64,000 nucleotides of DNA from contig NZ_JAHLQG010000047.1 of assembly GCF_018919065.1 (NCBI RefSeq), forward strand, positions 39,045-103,044, given 5' to 3'. Positions within the stretch are counted from its first letter, which is position 1. Each line of letters opens with the position of its first letter. A program made the translations under genes and the position numbers. Shown piece after piece: positions 10,054 through 18,597 of the stretch. Below the pieces are notes generated by a model. The model worked only from the letters and a program-made list of their open reading frames with translations, made no database searches and had not been told where the DNA came from. This DNA is from Blautia sp. MSJ-9 (GTDB lineage Bacteria; Bacillota; Clostridia; Lachnospirales; Lachnospiraceae).

Positions 10054-10091
10054 CATGAGAATTATAATATTAAAAACAGGAGTATAATTAT

Positions 10092-12587
10092 ATGAAGAAA
10101 TGGATTTACAGTGGAACTAGAGAAGAACAGCCGTCAGAGAGAGAACTGATGCATGGAAAGCTTGCCAGAAAAGCGGCGTCAGAAGGCATTGTTCTGCTGA
10201 AAAATGAAGGAATCCTTCCATTAAAGAAAGATACAGCTGCTGCATTTCTTGGGTATGGAGCAGAGAAAACCGTAAAGGGTGGAATTGGTTCTGGAGATGT
10301 TAACAACAGAAAGAATATTTCTATTTATCAGGGACTGAAAGAAGCAGGAGTAAAAATTGTAAGCGAAGACTGGATCAGCGATTATCACAATCGCTATGAG
10401 CAGGCGAGAGAGGCGTGGAAAGAAAAAGTTCTGGAAGAAGCTAAGAAAGTAGATAATCCTTTTGATGCCTATGCAGAGAATCCTTTTGCAATGCCGCTGG
10501 GACGTAAGGTGGCAGAGGAAGATATCTGTGAAGCAGATGTGGTGATTTATGTGATCAGTCGTATTTCAGGAGAAGGAAAAGACCGCCGCAAAGTAAAGGG
10601 AGATTACTATTTAAGCGAGAGAGAAGAGGAAGATTTACGTTATCTTGCAGAAATGAACAAACCTGTGATCCTTATTCTTAATGCAGGTGGTCCTGTGGAG
10701 CTGACAGATATTCTGGAACAGACAGACAATATAAAAGGAATCTTAAATATTTCTCAGCTTGGTCAGGAAGGGGGAGATGCCCTGGCTGATGTACTTCTGG
10801 GAAAAGAAGTGCCGGGCGGTAAACTGACAACAACCTGGGCAAGGCGCTATGAGGATTATCCGGTATCAGAAGAATATGGATATCTGAACGGAAATCTGGA
10901 AAAAGAAGATTACAGAGAAGGTATTTTTGTAGGTTACAGATATTTTGACAGTTTTGATAAAAAAGTACTGTTTCCGTTTGGATTTGGTCTTTCTTATACT
11001 TCGTTTGAAATCAAATGCTGTGGGATGAATATGGAAGAAGGTAAGCTCAGAGCAGAAGTTCAGGTTACAAATACGGGAAAGAAATATGCAGGTAAAGAAG
11101 TAGTACAGATTTATGTTACACTTCCGCAGACAGGACTGGAAAAGGAGTATAAAAGACTGGCCGGATTTGCGAAGACCAGACTTCTGAAACCGGAGGAAAG
11201 GCAGACACTTATCGTAGAAATTTCACAGAAACAGCTGGCTTCTTTCTGCGAGGAAACACATACATGGATAATAGAAAAAGGCAGCTATGGTATCCTGATC
11301 GGAAACAGTTCTGATAAACTGGAACAGGAAGCGGTTTTGGTAATTTCAGATACTTCAGTGTTGGAGCATACGGATGCAATTTGTCCGTTGCAGGAAGAAC
11401 TGAGACAAATTCATATGACAGAAGAACTCAAAGAAAAACTTATGCAGCAGGAGAAAGAACTGAAAACAGCACAGGTGCCGCAATATTGTTTTAAACCTGT
11501 AATGTTGCCGGAAAAATCAGAAAATGACGGGGAAAATCAGGAAAACCTGACAGAGGAAGAAAAGAGATTGTTTTCTGTTCTGGAAGGCAGATCTGTTGAA
11601 GAACTGATTCCTCTGCTTTATGGAAAAATTTCAGAGAATATTAGCACTCTGGGTGCAGCGGGAATCCGCGTACCGGGATCAGCAGGTGAGACCAGTGGTG
11701 CTCTGGAGGAGGATGGAATCCCGTCTCTTGTTATGGCAGACGGTCCGGCAGGAATCCGCCTCAGACAGTGGTATGAGGTAGATAAAGAGACAGACAGCAT
11801 CTATGAAATGGGAGTTCTTGGTTCACTGGAAAATGGAATTCTGGAACCTGGTGTGCATCATGAGAATGCAGATACTTATTATCAGTACTGTACTGCTTTT
11901 CCGGTAGGAACAGCACTGGCACAGACCTGGGATACAGATCTTATGACAGAGTTTGGAAAAGCAATCGCAGAAGAAATGGAAGAATTTCATGTAAATCTGT
12001 GGCTTGCACCGGGTATGAATATTCACAGAAACCCATTATGTGGAAGAAATTACGAATATTATTCAGAAGATCCGTATCTGTCAGGTATGCTTGCAGCGGC
12101 AGTGACCAGGGGAGTCCAGAGTAAGCCGGGATGCGGTGTGACAATTAAGCATTTTGCATGCAATAATCAGGAAGATAACCGTATGGGCGTAGACTCCTGT
12201 GTATCAGAGAGAGCACTCCGGGAAATTTATCTTCGTGGCTTTGAGATTGCAGTAAAAGAAGGAAATCCTGTTTCTATTATGACTTCCTATAATCTTATCA
12301 ACGGTATTCATGCGGCGAACAGCAAAGATCTGTGCATGACAGTTGCCAGAAAAGAATGGGGATTTGACGGAGCAATTATGTCAGACTGGAACACAACAGT
12401 TCCGGAAAATGGAAGCGTTCCATGGAAATGTGTGGCAGCAGGCAATGACATTATCATGCCTGGAAATCCGGATGATGATAAGAATATTCGCCAGGCATAT
12501 AAAGAAGGTAAACTTACAGAAGAAGAAATCCGAAATTGTGCCGGACATCTGGCAGTTATGATCTGCAGATTGAACAAAAACAATTAA
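10092..12587 (+). CDS. GH3 beta-glucosidase with reversed domain order
   Basis: An 831-residue cytoplasmic beta-glucosidase (no signal peptide). The domains are in reverse order: the alpha/beta sandwich that is normally C-terminal comes first (residues about 25-290, beginning ASEGIVLLKNEGILPLKK), then a fibronectin III-like domain (about 330-410), and the catalytic TIM barrel last (about 510-830). The barrel shows IKHFACNNQEDNR and the nucleophile Asp765 in MSDWNTT. This permuted arrangement is known from Ruminococcus albus and Butyrivibrio enzymes. It should hydrolyse beta-glucosides brought in by the importer upstream, complementing the two phosphorylases. Start ATG 10092 with AGGAG upstream. 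Confidence 0.9.
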   Translation: MKKWIYSGTREEQPSERELMHGKLARKAASEGIVLLKNEGILPLKKDTAAAFLGYGAEKTVKGGIGSGDVNNRKNISIYQGLKEAGVKIVSEDWISDYHNRYEQAREAWKEKVLEEAKKVDNPFDAYAENPFAMPLGRKVAEEDICEADVVIYVISRISGEGKDRRKVKGDYYLSEREEEDLRYLAEMNKPVILILNAGGPVELTDILEQTDNIKGILNISQLGQEGGDALADVLLGKEVPGGKLTTTWARRYEDYPVSEEYGYLNGNLEKEDYREGIFVGYRYFDSFDKKVLFPFGFGLSYTSFEIKCCGMNMEEGKLRAEVQVTNTGKKYAGKEVVQIYVTLPQTGLEKEYKRLAGFAKTRLLKPEERQTLIVEISQKQLASFCEETHTWIIEKGSYGILIGNSSDKLEQEAVLVISDTSVLEHTDAICPLQEELRQIHMTEELKEKLMQQEKELKTAQVPQYCFKPVMLPEKSENDGENQENLTEEEKRLFSVLEGRSVEELIPLLYGKISENISTLGAAGIRVPGSAGETSGALEEDGIPSLVMADGPAGIRLRQWYEVDKETDSIYEMGVLGSLENGILEPGVHHENADTYYQYCTAFPVGTALAQTWDTDLMTEFGKAIAEEMEEFHVNLWLAPGMNIHRNPLCGRNYEYYSEDPYLSGMLAAAVTRGVQSKPGCGVTIKHFACNNQEDNRMGVDSCVSERALREIYLRGFEIAVKEGNPVSIMTSYNLINGIHAANSKDLCMTVARKEWGFDGAIMSDWNTTVPENGSVPWKCVAAGNDIIMPGNPDDDKNIRQAYKEGKLTEEEIRNCAGHLAVMICRLNKNN

Positions 12588-12617
12588 AATCAGATCATTT
12601 TTTTCATAGAATGACGT

Positions 12618-12656
12618 AAAAATCTGAAGGACTGTAGCTGGTTCTTCAGATTTTTT
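12618..12656 (+). terminator. Intrinsic terminator after GH3 gene
   Basis: AAAAATCTGAAG (12618-12629) pairs with CTTCAGATTTTTT (12644-12656), a 12-bp stem running directly into a T run. It closes the beta-glucoside locus. Confidence 0.8.
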
Positions 12657-12668
12657 AGTTACTGTTCT

Positions 12669-12878
12669 TTATCCAAATATCCCGGACACTCTGTCATATA
12701 TATTTGCCGGATCTTCAAGGCGCATCAAAACAAGCATGCTCATGCATTGACAGAGATGATCGATACTTTCAAAACTTCTAAATGTCATGGCCTGCGCCTG
12801 TTTCCGTATATAATTCCTTAGAAGCCTTTCGGCTTCATTATTCGTGGCAGGTACCCGGATGGGTGATTTCCATACCAT
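12669..12878 (-). pseudogene. Transposase C-terminal fragment (IS66-like)
   Basis: A 69-residue remnant whose motif TNNEAERLLRNYIRKQAQAM resembles the end of the catalytic domain of IS66-type transposases (NN-x-AER). The rest of the transposase is missing. The family assignment is tentative, but a transposase origin is likely. It marks the beginning of the decayed region that precedes the truncated uvrB. Confidence 0.5.
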
Positions 12879-12959
12879 AAACGGTATAATTGCAGAACGA
12901 ATTTAACATGGTTTCTGACAGCATAGAAATTATGCATATCACAGATATAGTTGATAACT

Positions 12960-13115
12960 ATGGATGTGTATGGAGATAATGGAAATATTATAGCTGAGGA
13001 GATCCCGCCTGAATTGCTTTTTTATATGGAAGAAGTTTTCCTGAAAAAGAAGGAGCTTGATACAGAAATTGTTCTGGATACAATGATAAATGTAGATAAA
13101 TTTTTAAAGAACTAA
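12960..13115 (+). other. Short open frame, unknown (51 codons)
   Basis: ATG 12960 to TAA 13113-13115 encodes a 51-residue acidic peptide (ending VDKFLKN). The frame is closed by a stop just upstream of the ATG, there is no convincing ribosome site, and I do not recognise the product. It may be the tail of a lost gene. Its stop codon overlaps the SOS box of the truncated uvrB. Confidence 0.25.
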
Positions 13116-13120
13116 TGTTC
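13109..13120. promoter_or_regulatory. LexA (SOS) box upstream of uvrB fragment
   Basis: GAACTAATGTTC matches the Gram-positive LexA/DinR core GAAC-N4-GTTC perfectly. It lies about 230 bases upstream of the truncated uvrB, nearly the same distance as the box in front of the intact uvrB. Confidence 0.65.
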
Positions 13121-13229
13121 GCATCATATATACAATTTCAAATTTCCATGATATAATATTTTTTACATTTGAGTGTTAATTCGTCCACGTTAGTTTTACT
13201 ACTTTTTACCAGTCTATAAAATGTCAGGT

Positions 13230-13248
13230 GGTGAACAAAATTCGTCGA
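13230..13248 (+). repeat. 19-bp direct repeat, copy 1
   Basis: GGTGAACAAAATTCGTCGA, found again without change at 13740-13758. The two copies bracket the uvrB fragment. This copy also forms the left arm of an inverted repeat with 13282-13292. Confidence 0.7.
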
Positions 13249-13315
13249 GAGGTGTATTCGGGTAAAATCAGGAAATGCGCTTCGACGAATTTCTGCCTGA
13301 TAGATGAACTTTTTT
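13238..13315 (+). promoter_or_regulatory. Structured leader of uvrB fragment
   Basis: Two interleaved inverted repeats: AAATTCGTCGA (13238-13248) with its complement at 13282-13292, and ATCAGG (13267-13272) with CCTGAT (13296-13301), followed by GAACTTTTTT (13306-13315). The arms cross, as in a pseudoknot or an attenuator. The intact uvrB has a leader of similar layout but different sequence. Confidence 0.45.
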
Positions 13316-13340
13316 GATATAAAAATCAGGAGGTGCTTTT

Positions 13341-13625
13341 GTGCAAAATTCACAACAAATCTTCAAATTACACTCCGAATACAAACCCACCGGTGACCAG
13401 CCTCAGGCAATCGAAAAACTGGTCAAGGGCTTCAAGGAAGGCAACCAGTTTGAGACTTTGCTTGGTGTTACAGGTTCCGGTAAGACCTTCACCATGGCGA
13501 ATGTCATTGCCCGGCTCAACAAACCAACTTTGGTACTTGCCCACAACAAAACCCTGGCAGCGCAGCTCTACGGCGAGATGAAGGAATTCTTCCCTGAGAA
13601 CGCAGTGGAATACTTTGTTTCCTAG
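13341..13625 (+). pseudogene. uvrB': Truncated UvrB, N-terminal 94 residues
   Basis: Begins with GTG 13341 after a good AGGAGGTG and encodes the first 94 residues of UvrB, including the Walker A motif [14 protein letters not shown], then stops at TAG immediately after EYFVS. The intact uvrB at 29564 matches it residue for residue over most of this stretch (about 80% at DNA level by eye) and continues with [10 protein letters not shown] exactly where this copy ends. The DNA difference indicates a diverged allele and not a fresh duplication. The peptide cannot be a functional excinuclease subunit. It and the intact copy bracket a 16-kb island. Confidence 0.85.
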
Positions 13626-13739
13626 TATCTTGATATTGATTTATGCACTATATATTGATTGGATAATGCAGAATAACACTATATAAAGTAAAATAAACGA
13701 TAGGTTAAACGCAAATGGACATGATGGATTGGTTATAAC

Positions 13740-13758
13740 GGTGAACAAAATTCGTCGA
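13740..13758 (+). repeat. 19-bp direct repeat, copy 2
   Basis: Identical to 13230-13248, 510 bases further on. Here the partner arm of the inverted repeat is absent. Could be a recombination footprint. Confidence 0.7.
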
Positions 13759-13876
13759 AGAAAGTAGTAGAATTGATACATGAAAAATATTGATTGAGAA
13801 ACAGGTGTAAAGCAGTTATAATTAAAGTAGGAAAATAATGATTTGCATAAAATGATAAGGAAAGGCGGTGTATCAT

Positions 13877-14146
13877 ATGACTATGTTACAGGAGCAGGCT
13901 GTTCAGATGATTCAGGATATGTCCGATGATAATGTAGGCTTTCTGATTGAAGTGATTCAGCGATTAATACCAAAGAAAACATATACCAGTGTTATTTATC
14001 CGTCTCAGAAACCAGATGAAAAAATGCAGGCGTTTAAAGAACTGGTAGCTACCAGAAGTGAAGCAAAAAAATATTTGCCGGATGACTTTGATCCGGATGC
14101 AGAGCTGGAAGCAGCAAGAAGGGAAAAATATGGTAGTATTGATTGA
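13877..14146 (+). CDS. Antitoxin-like protein of a PIN toxin pair
   Basis: An 89-residue protein starting at ATG 13877 (AAAGGCGG nine bases upstream; an in-frame GTG at 13868 is too close to that site). The N-terminal half is helical, and the C-terminal half is charged and ends in EAARREKYGSID, the layout of a DNA-binding antitoxin with a toxin-wrapping tail. It overlaps the PIN gene by 17 bases, the usual translational coupling of such modules. I recognise no named family with certainty; the role follows from the partner. Confidence 0.65.
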   Translation: MTMLQEQAVQMIQDMSDDNVGFLIEVIQRLIPKKTYTSVIYPSQKPDEKMQAFKELVATRSEAKKYLPDDFDPDAELEAARREKYGSID

Positions 14147-14540
14147 TACGAATGTAATTATTGATTTTCTTGTTGCAAGAGAACCGTTTTACGATTCTGC
14201 GTTGCATGTGATGGAGAAATGTGCATCTGGAGAAGCAGAGGGATATATAGCATTTCACTCTTTGCCTAATCTGTGGTACATTCTCAGAAAAGTCCCAGCA
14301 GAGACAAGAAGATCATGGTTAGAAAAGGTCTGCAAGATTCTAAAAGTAGCGTCTGCATCTCAGGAAGCAGTCATGAAAGCTATTAAGATGGATAACTTCA
14401 AAGATTTTGAAGATTGTTTGCAGGACAGATGTGCCGAGGAGGTTTCGGCAAATTATATAATTACTCGAAATACCGCAGATTTTGAGGCTTCTGTAGTGTC
14501 AGCTATAGAACCTGATGAATGGCTAAAGAAATTAAATTGA
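14130..14540 (+). CDS. PIN-domain toxin, VapC-like
   Basis: A 136-residue PIN-domain ribonuclease. The start is ATG 14130, giving the classic beginning MVVLIDTNVIIDFL with the first metal-binding aspartate; further acidic residues are in DNFKDFEDCLQ, and ITRNTADF carries the conserved N-x-x-DF end. Alternative upstream starts would lie deep in the antitoxin gene. The product would cleave RNA (tRNA or rRNA in known VapC proteins) when the antitoxin is lost. The pair sits just inside the island next to the uvrB fragment and may help to keep the region. Confidence 0.8.
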   Translation: MVVLIDTNVIIDFLVAREPFYDSALHVMEKCASGEAEGYIAFHSLPNLWYILRKVPAETRRSWLEKVCKILKVASASQEAVMKAIKMDNFKDFEDCLQDRCAEEVSANYIITRNTADFEASVVSAIEPDEWLKKLN

Positions 14541-14544
14541 AAGA

Positions 14545-14575
14545 AAAATCCCTCGGAACATTTCTGAGGGATTTT
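14545..14575 (+). terminator. Intrinsic terminator after toxin gene
   Basis: AAAATCCCTC and GAGGGATTTT form a 10-bp stem directly after the PIN gene stop codon, with a short T-rich tail. Confidence 0.75.
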
Positions 14576-14617
14576 ATAAATGTAAGACGTTTAATAAGCA
14601 GGGACTGTGATGTTCGG

Positions 14618-14983
14618 GATGGGCAGAATCTTGTGATCTACGGTCACAAATGAAAAGCGGTGTGATATTCGGGACGTTGGATGAATACGTCGCTCTTTCC
14701 TACTGCAAGGAGCATCCGGCTGTTCTTTTCCAGAATCCCGACGGCGTCTATTCCTAAACTGTCATGGCAGTATTAAAGTCAGATGTGTCCATGTTCCTGT
14801 TCCAGCAGATGGTATTTCAGGAATCGGACGGACTCTCCCAGTATCTATTACAGGCAAAGGCACTGCAGCTGTTCGAAGAACGGGCAGATGATAGCTACTG
14901 ATCCGAAGCAGATACTTACTCTGGTAACGTGTTCTTATGAGTGGGACGGCGCCAGGAATATCGTGATAGCTGTCCGGGAGTAA
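14618..14983 (+). pseudogene. Sortase B pseudogene
   Basis: Reading through three frames gives a recognisable class B sortase: NLVIYGHK and then MKSGVIFGTLDEY with HPAVLFQNPDGVY (the conserved histidine region), and at the end QILTLVTCSYEWDGARNIVIAV, which carries the catalytic cysteine (LTLxTCxYE). A stop after YGHK, another after GVYS, and a frame change before the cysteine block show that it is dead. No sortase substrate gene remains nearby. The 130 bases after it contain nothing I recognise. Confidence 0.75.
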
Positions 14984-15114
14984 AATTTTGAATCGTAAAG
15001 AACTTCGAGCTACTTTAACGACACTGTTGACCTTGCTACAATGTTGAAGTATAATACCCCTTATGAGAAATTGGGTTCCGAAGAGCGGTGTGGCGACGAT
15101 GAAATTCCGTTTTT

Positions 15115-16095
15115 TCAGCCGGGCATCCTGATCATGGTGAAAAAGGAATACCGTTTCCGGGTATGGATCCCCATATCATGCAGGTGGTAGTCATTTAGAA
15201 TCCGATTGTTTACTCTTTCACAGAAAGTGCGGTTATTGTAAATCTTCTTATATTCATCCGTATCTCTTGGTAACGGGGGGATAGAGCCGGATATCCCAGT
15301 GCGCATCCGGATCTGAGAAGTGGCGTTGACAGTGACAAAGTATGATTCCGTTTTCCACGTACCTGCAGACTTTATGACCATGAGGGGATGCGTGGGAATG
15401 GATGCAGGTGCCGTCGCCGGAAAGGGGAAGCCCGTCTACAGGGATGAGTCTGTCTCTGAGTGAGGGGAGGATTGCAGCGAGACGGAATACCTGCTGGAAC
15501 TGTTCTTCATAGAAGGGAAAATTTTCATGTTGCAGGGCATAAGCGGTTATGGTATCAGTAATACCGGAATGCCTGTTGGGAAGCTTCTTGCCTTTACCGG
15601 GCTTACTGGAAGGCTTTGGATTGGGCTCAGAGCTTGTCTATAAAGTCGAAATAAGATCCCAGGGGCGGAAGTGAGTCCGTGGAACAGCCTATAAGTGTGG
15701 CAAGCAGGTTGTCTGGCCTGAGTTTCTGAAGCCAGAGGGTAAGTCTGGTGAAGCCCAGGTTTACCATAAGGATGAGGGGCGGATAATCTGAGCCTGGTTT
15801 TGGCGGGTCTACCGATTGGAGAATAGGAAGCAGAATGATATTCCATAACAGGATCGAGATTCAGCAGGCGGAGCTTTTGACGGACATGGCCGAATTCAAG
15901 CTGAAGCCTTGTGCGATGGGAAGAATCAAGATGTACTTTTGTCTCATGCAGAAAATTCAAATACTCCTGATGGGATTGCCAGTGAATCAACATATGTGTG
16001 TTCTCCTTTGGTATGGGTGAAAAGTGAAGGGTTCTCCTTAACCGAAAAGGCCGCGTTTCTTGATTAGGCATTTCAACCAAGAAACGCGACCACAC
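15115..16095 (-). pseudogene. Decayed IS transposase gene
   Basis: Two minus-strand open pieces belong to one broken transposase gene. The N-terminal piece (15547-16095) begins with a run containing HWQSHQEYLNFLHETK and GRPAK and then changes frame. The C-terminal piece (15115-15381) contains EYKKIYNNRTFCERVNNRI and NDYHLHDMGIHTRKRYSFF, typical of the end of IS4/IS1182-type DDE transposases. Between them no continuous frame is left. Family assignment is approximate and I could not define terminal inverted repeats. Confidence 0.6.
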
Positions 16096-16220
16096 AAACT
16101 GGCAGATTTGTTAATAAATATTTAAAAAACTTATGAAAATATAGAAAAAAATAGAACCACTGAAAAGTGGAGGTGAAGAAAAAATGGAGTGCTTTGGAAA
16201 TGCAGAGTTTTCAAGGATTG

Positions 16221-16240
16221 TGAGTTTCCGAGAGTACTCA
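16221..16240 (+). promoter_or_regulatory. Candidate LysR operator, copy 1
   Basis: TGAGTTTCCGAGAGTACTCA, a TGAGT-N10-ACTCA inverted repeat upstream of the LysR gene. An 18-of-20 match lies at 25607-25626, directly before the esterase gene. Position fits an autoregulated LysR site. Confidence 0.45.
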
Positions 16241-16287
16241 TGCAAAGAAAAGAGGTGAATGGTCGAGAGGGGCTTCTCGACAGGAAG

Positions 16288-17256
16288 ATGGACTTTCGAT
16301 ATTTGGAATATTTTGTGGAAATTGCAAGAGAAAACAATATTTCACGTGCAGCTGAGAGATTACATGTATCTCAATCCGCTGTCAATCAATACCTGTTAAA
16401 ACTGGAAAAGGAACTGAATACACAACTTTTTATTCGTACTCCTCGCAATTGGCAACTAACAAAAGCGGGAGAAGTGTACTTGGAAGGTTGCCGTAAAGCC
16501 TTGCTAATCCGACAAGATACCTACCGTCAGATTACGGAAATCATCCAGTCTCATAAGACAAAGCTGACCGTAGGACTCACACCCAATCGCGGTCTCGTCA
16601 TGTTTACGTCAATCTTCCCTAAACTTCACGAAAAGTATCCAGAGCTCACCATAACACCCATCGAGCTGAACGCTCAAGAGCAAATGAAGGCCATGGCATA
16701 TGGGAGAATTGATTTGGGATTTATGGTGCAGCGGGAGAATAAGATTTCACAGTACACATGCATTGATCTTTGCGCGGAGGAAATGGTTGTTCAGGTTCCA
16801 ATTTCCCATCCGATCTGTCATTCAATCAAAGAACCTGAGGAAATTGCGATTGCTCCCTGCGGAGAGTACCCCATACTCCCGACGATTGATTTATGTCATT
16901 TACGCGAGATGCCATTTGTGTTAACAAGAGAAGGTTCTTCCGGGGGTGTCCTGCGTGAAATAAGCGACAGTGTCTTCCAAGAAGCTGGTTTTACCCCTAA
17001 TGTTCTGATGGACACCACAGAAACTCCACATATTGTTCAAATGGCTAAGATTTGTGAATGTTGCGGTATCATACCCAGATATTACGCAGATACGAACAGC
17101 TCTGCTTTTCGTTATTTTGCGTTGCCGAGTCACCCAATATGGCATCTTTTAATTTTCTATCGTTCAGACGGTTTCCTTACGCAGGCTTCAAAAGACTATA
17201 TTTCCTTGGCAAAAACATTCTGGACACAGCACTTGATTCCGCCTCAAAAAAACTGA
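16288..17256 (+). CDS. LysR-family transcriptional regulator
   Basis: A 322-residue regulator with an N-terminal winged helix (residues 1-60; ISRAAERLHVSQSAVNQYLLKLEKEL) and a periplasmic-binding-fold effector domain from about residue 88 (KLTVGLTPNRGLVMFTSIFPKLHEKYPEL). The start ATG 16288 gives the normal LysR beginning MDFRYLEYFVEIA; an upstream in-frame ATG at 16240 would add 16 unusual residues. Ribosome sites are weak for both. It is intact among pseudogenes and lies 1.3 kb upstream of the hexarate operon on the same strand, so it is the obvious candidate for its control. Confidence 0.85.
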   Translation: MDFRYLEYFVEIARENNISRAAERLHVSQSAVNQYLLKLEKELNTQLFIRTPRNWQLTKAGEVYLEGCRKALLIRQDTYRQITEIIQSHKTKLTVGLTPNRGLVMFTSIFPKLHEKYPELTITPIELNAQEQMKAMAYGRIDLGFMVQRENKISQYTCIDLCAEEMVVQVPISHPICHSIKEPEEIAIAPCGEYPILPTIDLCHLREMPFVLTREGSSGGVLREISDSVFQEAGFTPNVLMDTTETPHIVQMAKICECCGIIPRYYADTNSSAFRYFALPSHPIWHLLIFYRSDGFLTQASKDYISLAKTFWTQHLIPPQKN

Positions 17257-17340
17257 ACTCTCCGAAAAATGCTCCGTACTTGTTAGCTTCTTCAAATTTT
17301 ACGCCTTGAAAGCTTTTCTTATAAAAATAATTGATTTTTT

Positions 17341-17384
17341 CCCGTAAATAAGTGATTTTACTTACTTTTTTACGGGATTTTTTT
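17341..17384 (+). terminator. Intrinsic terminator after LysR gene
   Basis: CCCGTAAA (17341-17348) pairs with TTTACGGG (17369-17376) and is followed by a run of Ts to 17384. Confidence 0.75.
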
Positions 17385-17412
17385 ACAATTAATTAAGGTA
17401 ATTAAGGCGTAA

Positions 17413-17913
17413 ATGCATCTTGAAAGGAGAGGGCCATGTTTGTATGAATCAGACGAAGAAGAGCGATACTTCCACCTTTTTCACAGCAGTACAAAAGAAG
17501 GGGATGAGAGGGCGCTGCTTGCTTGCCAAAAAGCTCCGAAAATGAAATCGCATCTTATGAAACACACAAATGAAGTGATCGATTTCAGTCCAGGCTTCCG
17601 CCATTACTATATCCTTCATTATAATGAGCAGAATAGAGTATTTCAATTTCCGGAGGACCGGACAGATGTGATCGAACGGGAAAATGACCTGAGCGGCTAT
17701 TTCTGTATCATCACTTCAGAAAAGATGACGGCAAAAGAGGCGCTGGAAAGCAGACCGAATTTCATGACTGTTCCAGCAGCAATCCGGGAACTGGAAAAGA
17801 TAGAGATGGTAAGGCTGACAGATAACAGGTATCGGCTAGACCATGCAGTAACCGCAACACAGAAGACAATACTGAAAGCATTTGATATGGATGCAAATGT
17901 GATCAAGTATTAG
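17413..17913 (+). pseudogene. Internally deleted transposase (IS1634-like)
   Basis: A 166-codon open frame made of two separate parts of an IS1634/IS4-type transposase: residues to about 118 end in GYFCIITSEKMTAKEALES, and directly after comes the C-terminal part RPNFMTVPAAIRELEKIEMVRLTD and ATQKTILKAF. The intervening catalytic region (normally beginning KEALELYKSRD) is missing, and the N-terminus is also short. The frame survived the deletion, so gene callers will report it as a normal gene, but it cannot be an active transposase. Confidence 0.7.
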
Positions 17914-17952
17914 GCAGCCGAAATAAGCAGAATACTGAAGGAGGCAAAATAA

Positions 17953-18192
17953 ATGTCACGTGGTAGAAGAACCCCAGCTGCAGAAACGCTCTGCTAGCAG
18001 ATAGAAAAAGCACAGGAAAAAGTAATCAAAACAAAGGATGCTTATGATAACGCAGTCGACCAGCTTCAAAAGTTGTTGGATAAGCGTGACGCACAAAGAA
18101 AAGATGATATCTGGGAGGCAATCATAAAAAGTAAAAAATCATACGAAGAGAATCTGAGATTTATCACAGATGTATCCGAATCAGAGGTATAA
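17953..18192 (+). pseudogene. Small basic IS passenger gene with amber stop
   Basis: ATG 17953 begins MSRGRRTPAAETLC, then a TAG at codon 15 interrupts the frame, which continues for 64 more codons as a charged, probably coiled-coil protein (QIEKAQEKVIKTKDAYDNAV, later KSKKSYEENL). A good ribosome site (GAAGGAGG) precedes it. It directly follows the deleted transposase and was probably an accessory gene of the same IS. Not recognised as a named family. Confidence 0.5.
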
Positions 18193-18323
18193 CCTATGGT
18201 AGGAACTAGAAAGGCATTGACAATGGATGAAAAATAGAAAAGGTACAAGCAAAAGTCTTTAATACTTGGAACCGTATCACAATGCCATAATTGAATAGTA
18301 AGGTGATTCGTTATTGAATTAAA

Positions 18324-18364
18324 AAAATCCCAATTTTGTACATCTTGCACAAAATTGGGATTTT
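18324..18364. terminator. Strong hairpin ending the IS debris
   Basis: AAATCCCAATTTTGT and ACAAAATTGGGATTTT form a 15-bp perfect stem with A and T runs on both sides. It works as a bidirectional terminator shielding the hexarate operon from upstream transcription. Confidence 0.8.
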
Positions 18365-18468
18365 AAGATGTAAAATTTGAATAAGCTAACAGTGCTGTGG
18401 CGGAGCATTTTTTTTGTTCATCGGCAATATGTATAAGAAAAACTTAGAGTTCTCTAAAATATCAGCGT

Positions 18469-18497
18469 TTTACTTATTGCAGACGCTATGATATACT
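18469..18497 (+). promoter_or_regulatory. Sigma-A-type promoter of hexarate operon
   Basis: TTTACT (18469-18474), a 17-base spacer and TATACT (18492-18497), about 100 bases before the first gene. Only one promoter of this quality was seen before the operon. Confidence 0.6.
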
Positions 18498-18597
18498 CCA
18501 AATATAAAGATCGCCTGATACTAAGTAGGTGAAAAAGAATGCCTAAAGCAAAAGGAAGAGGCAAAACACAAAAAATATGATAACGGAGGTTATAAAA

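Larger units (their letters stand above)
18193..18597 (+). promoter_or_regulatory. Upstream region of the hexarate operon
   Basis: About 400 bases without a real gene. It holds a strong hairpin (18324-18364), a good promoter (18469-18497) and a 13-codon basic open frame (18540-18581, MPKAKGRGKTQKI) between promoter and first gene. The last may be a leader peptide or chance. No full match to the candidate LysR motif was seen here. Confidence 0.5.

Noticed and set aside
18540..18581. 13-codon basic leader peptide before garR
   Set aside because: Too short to judge; no regulatory codon run and no attenuator hairpin after it.
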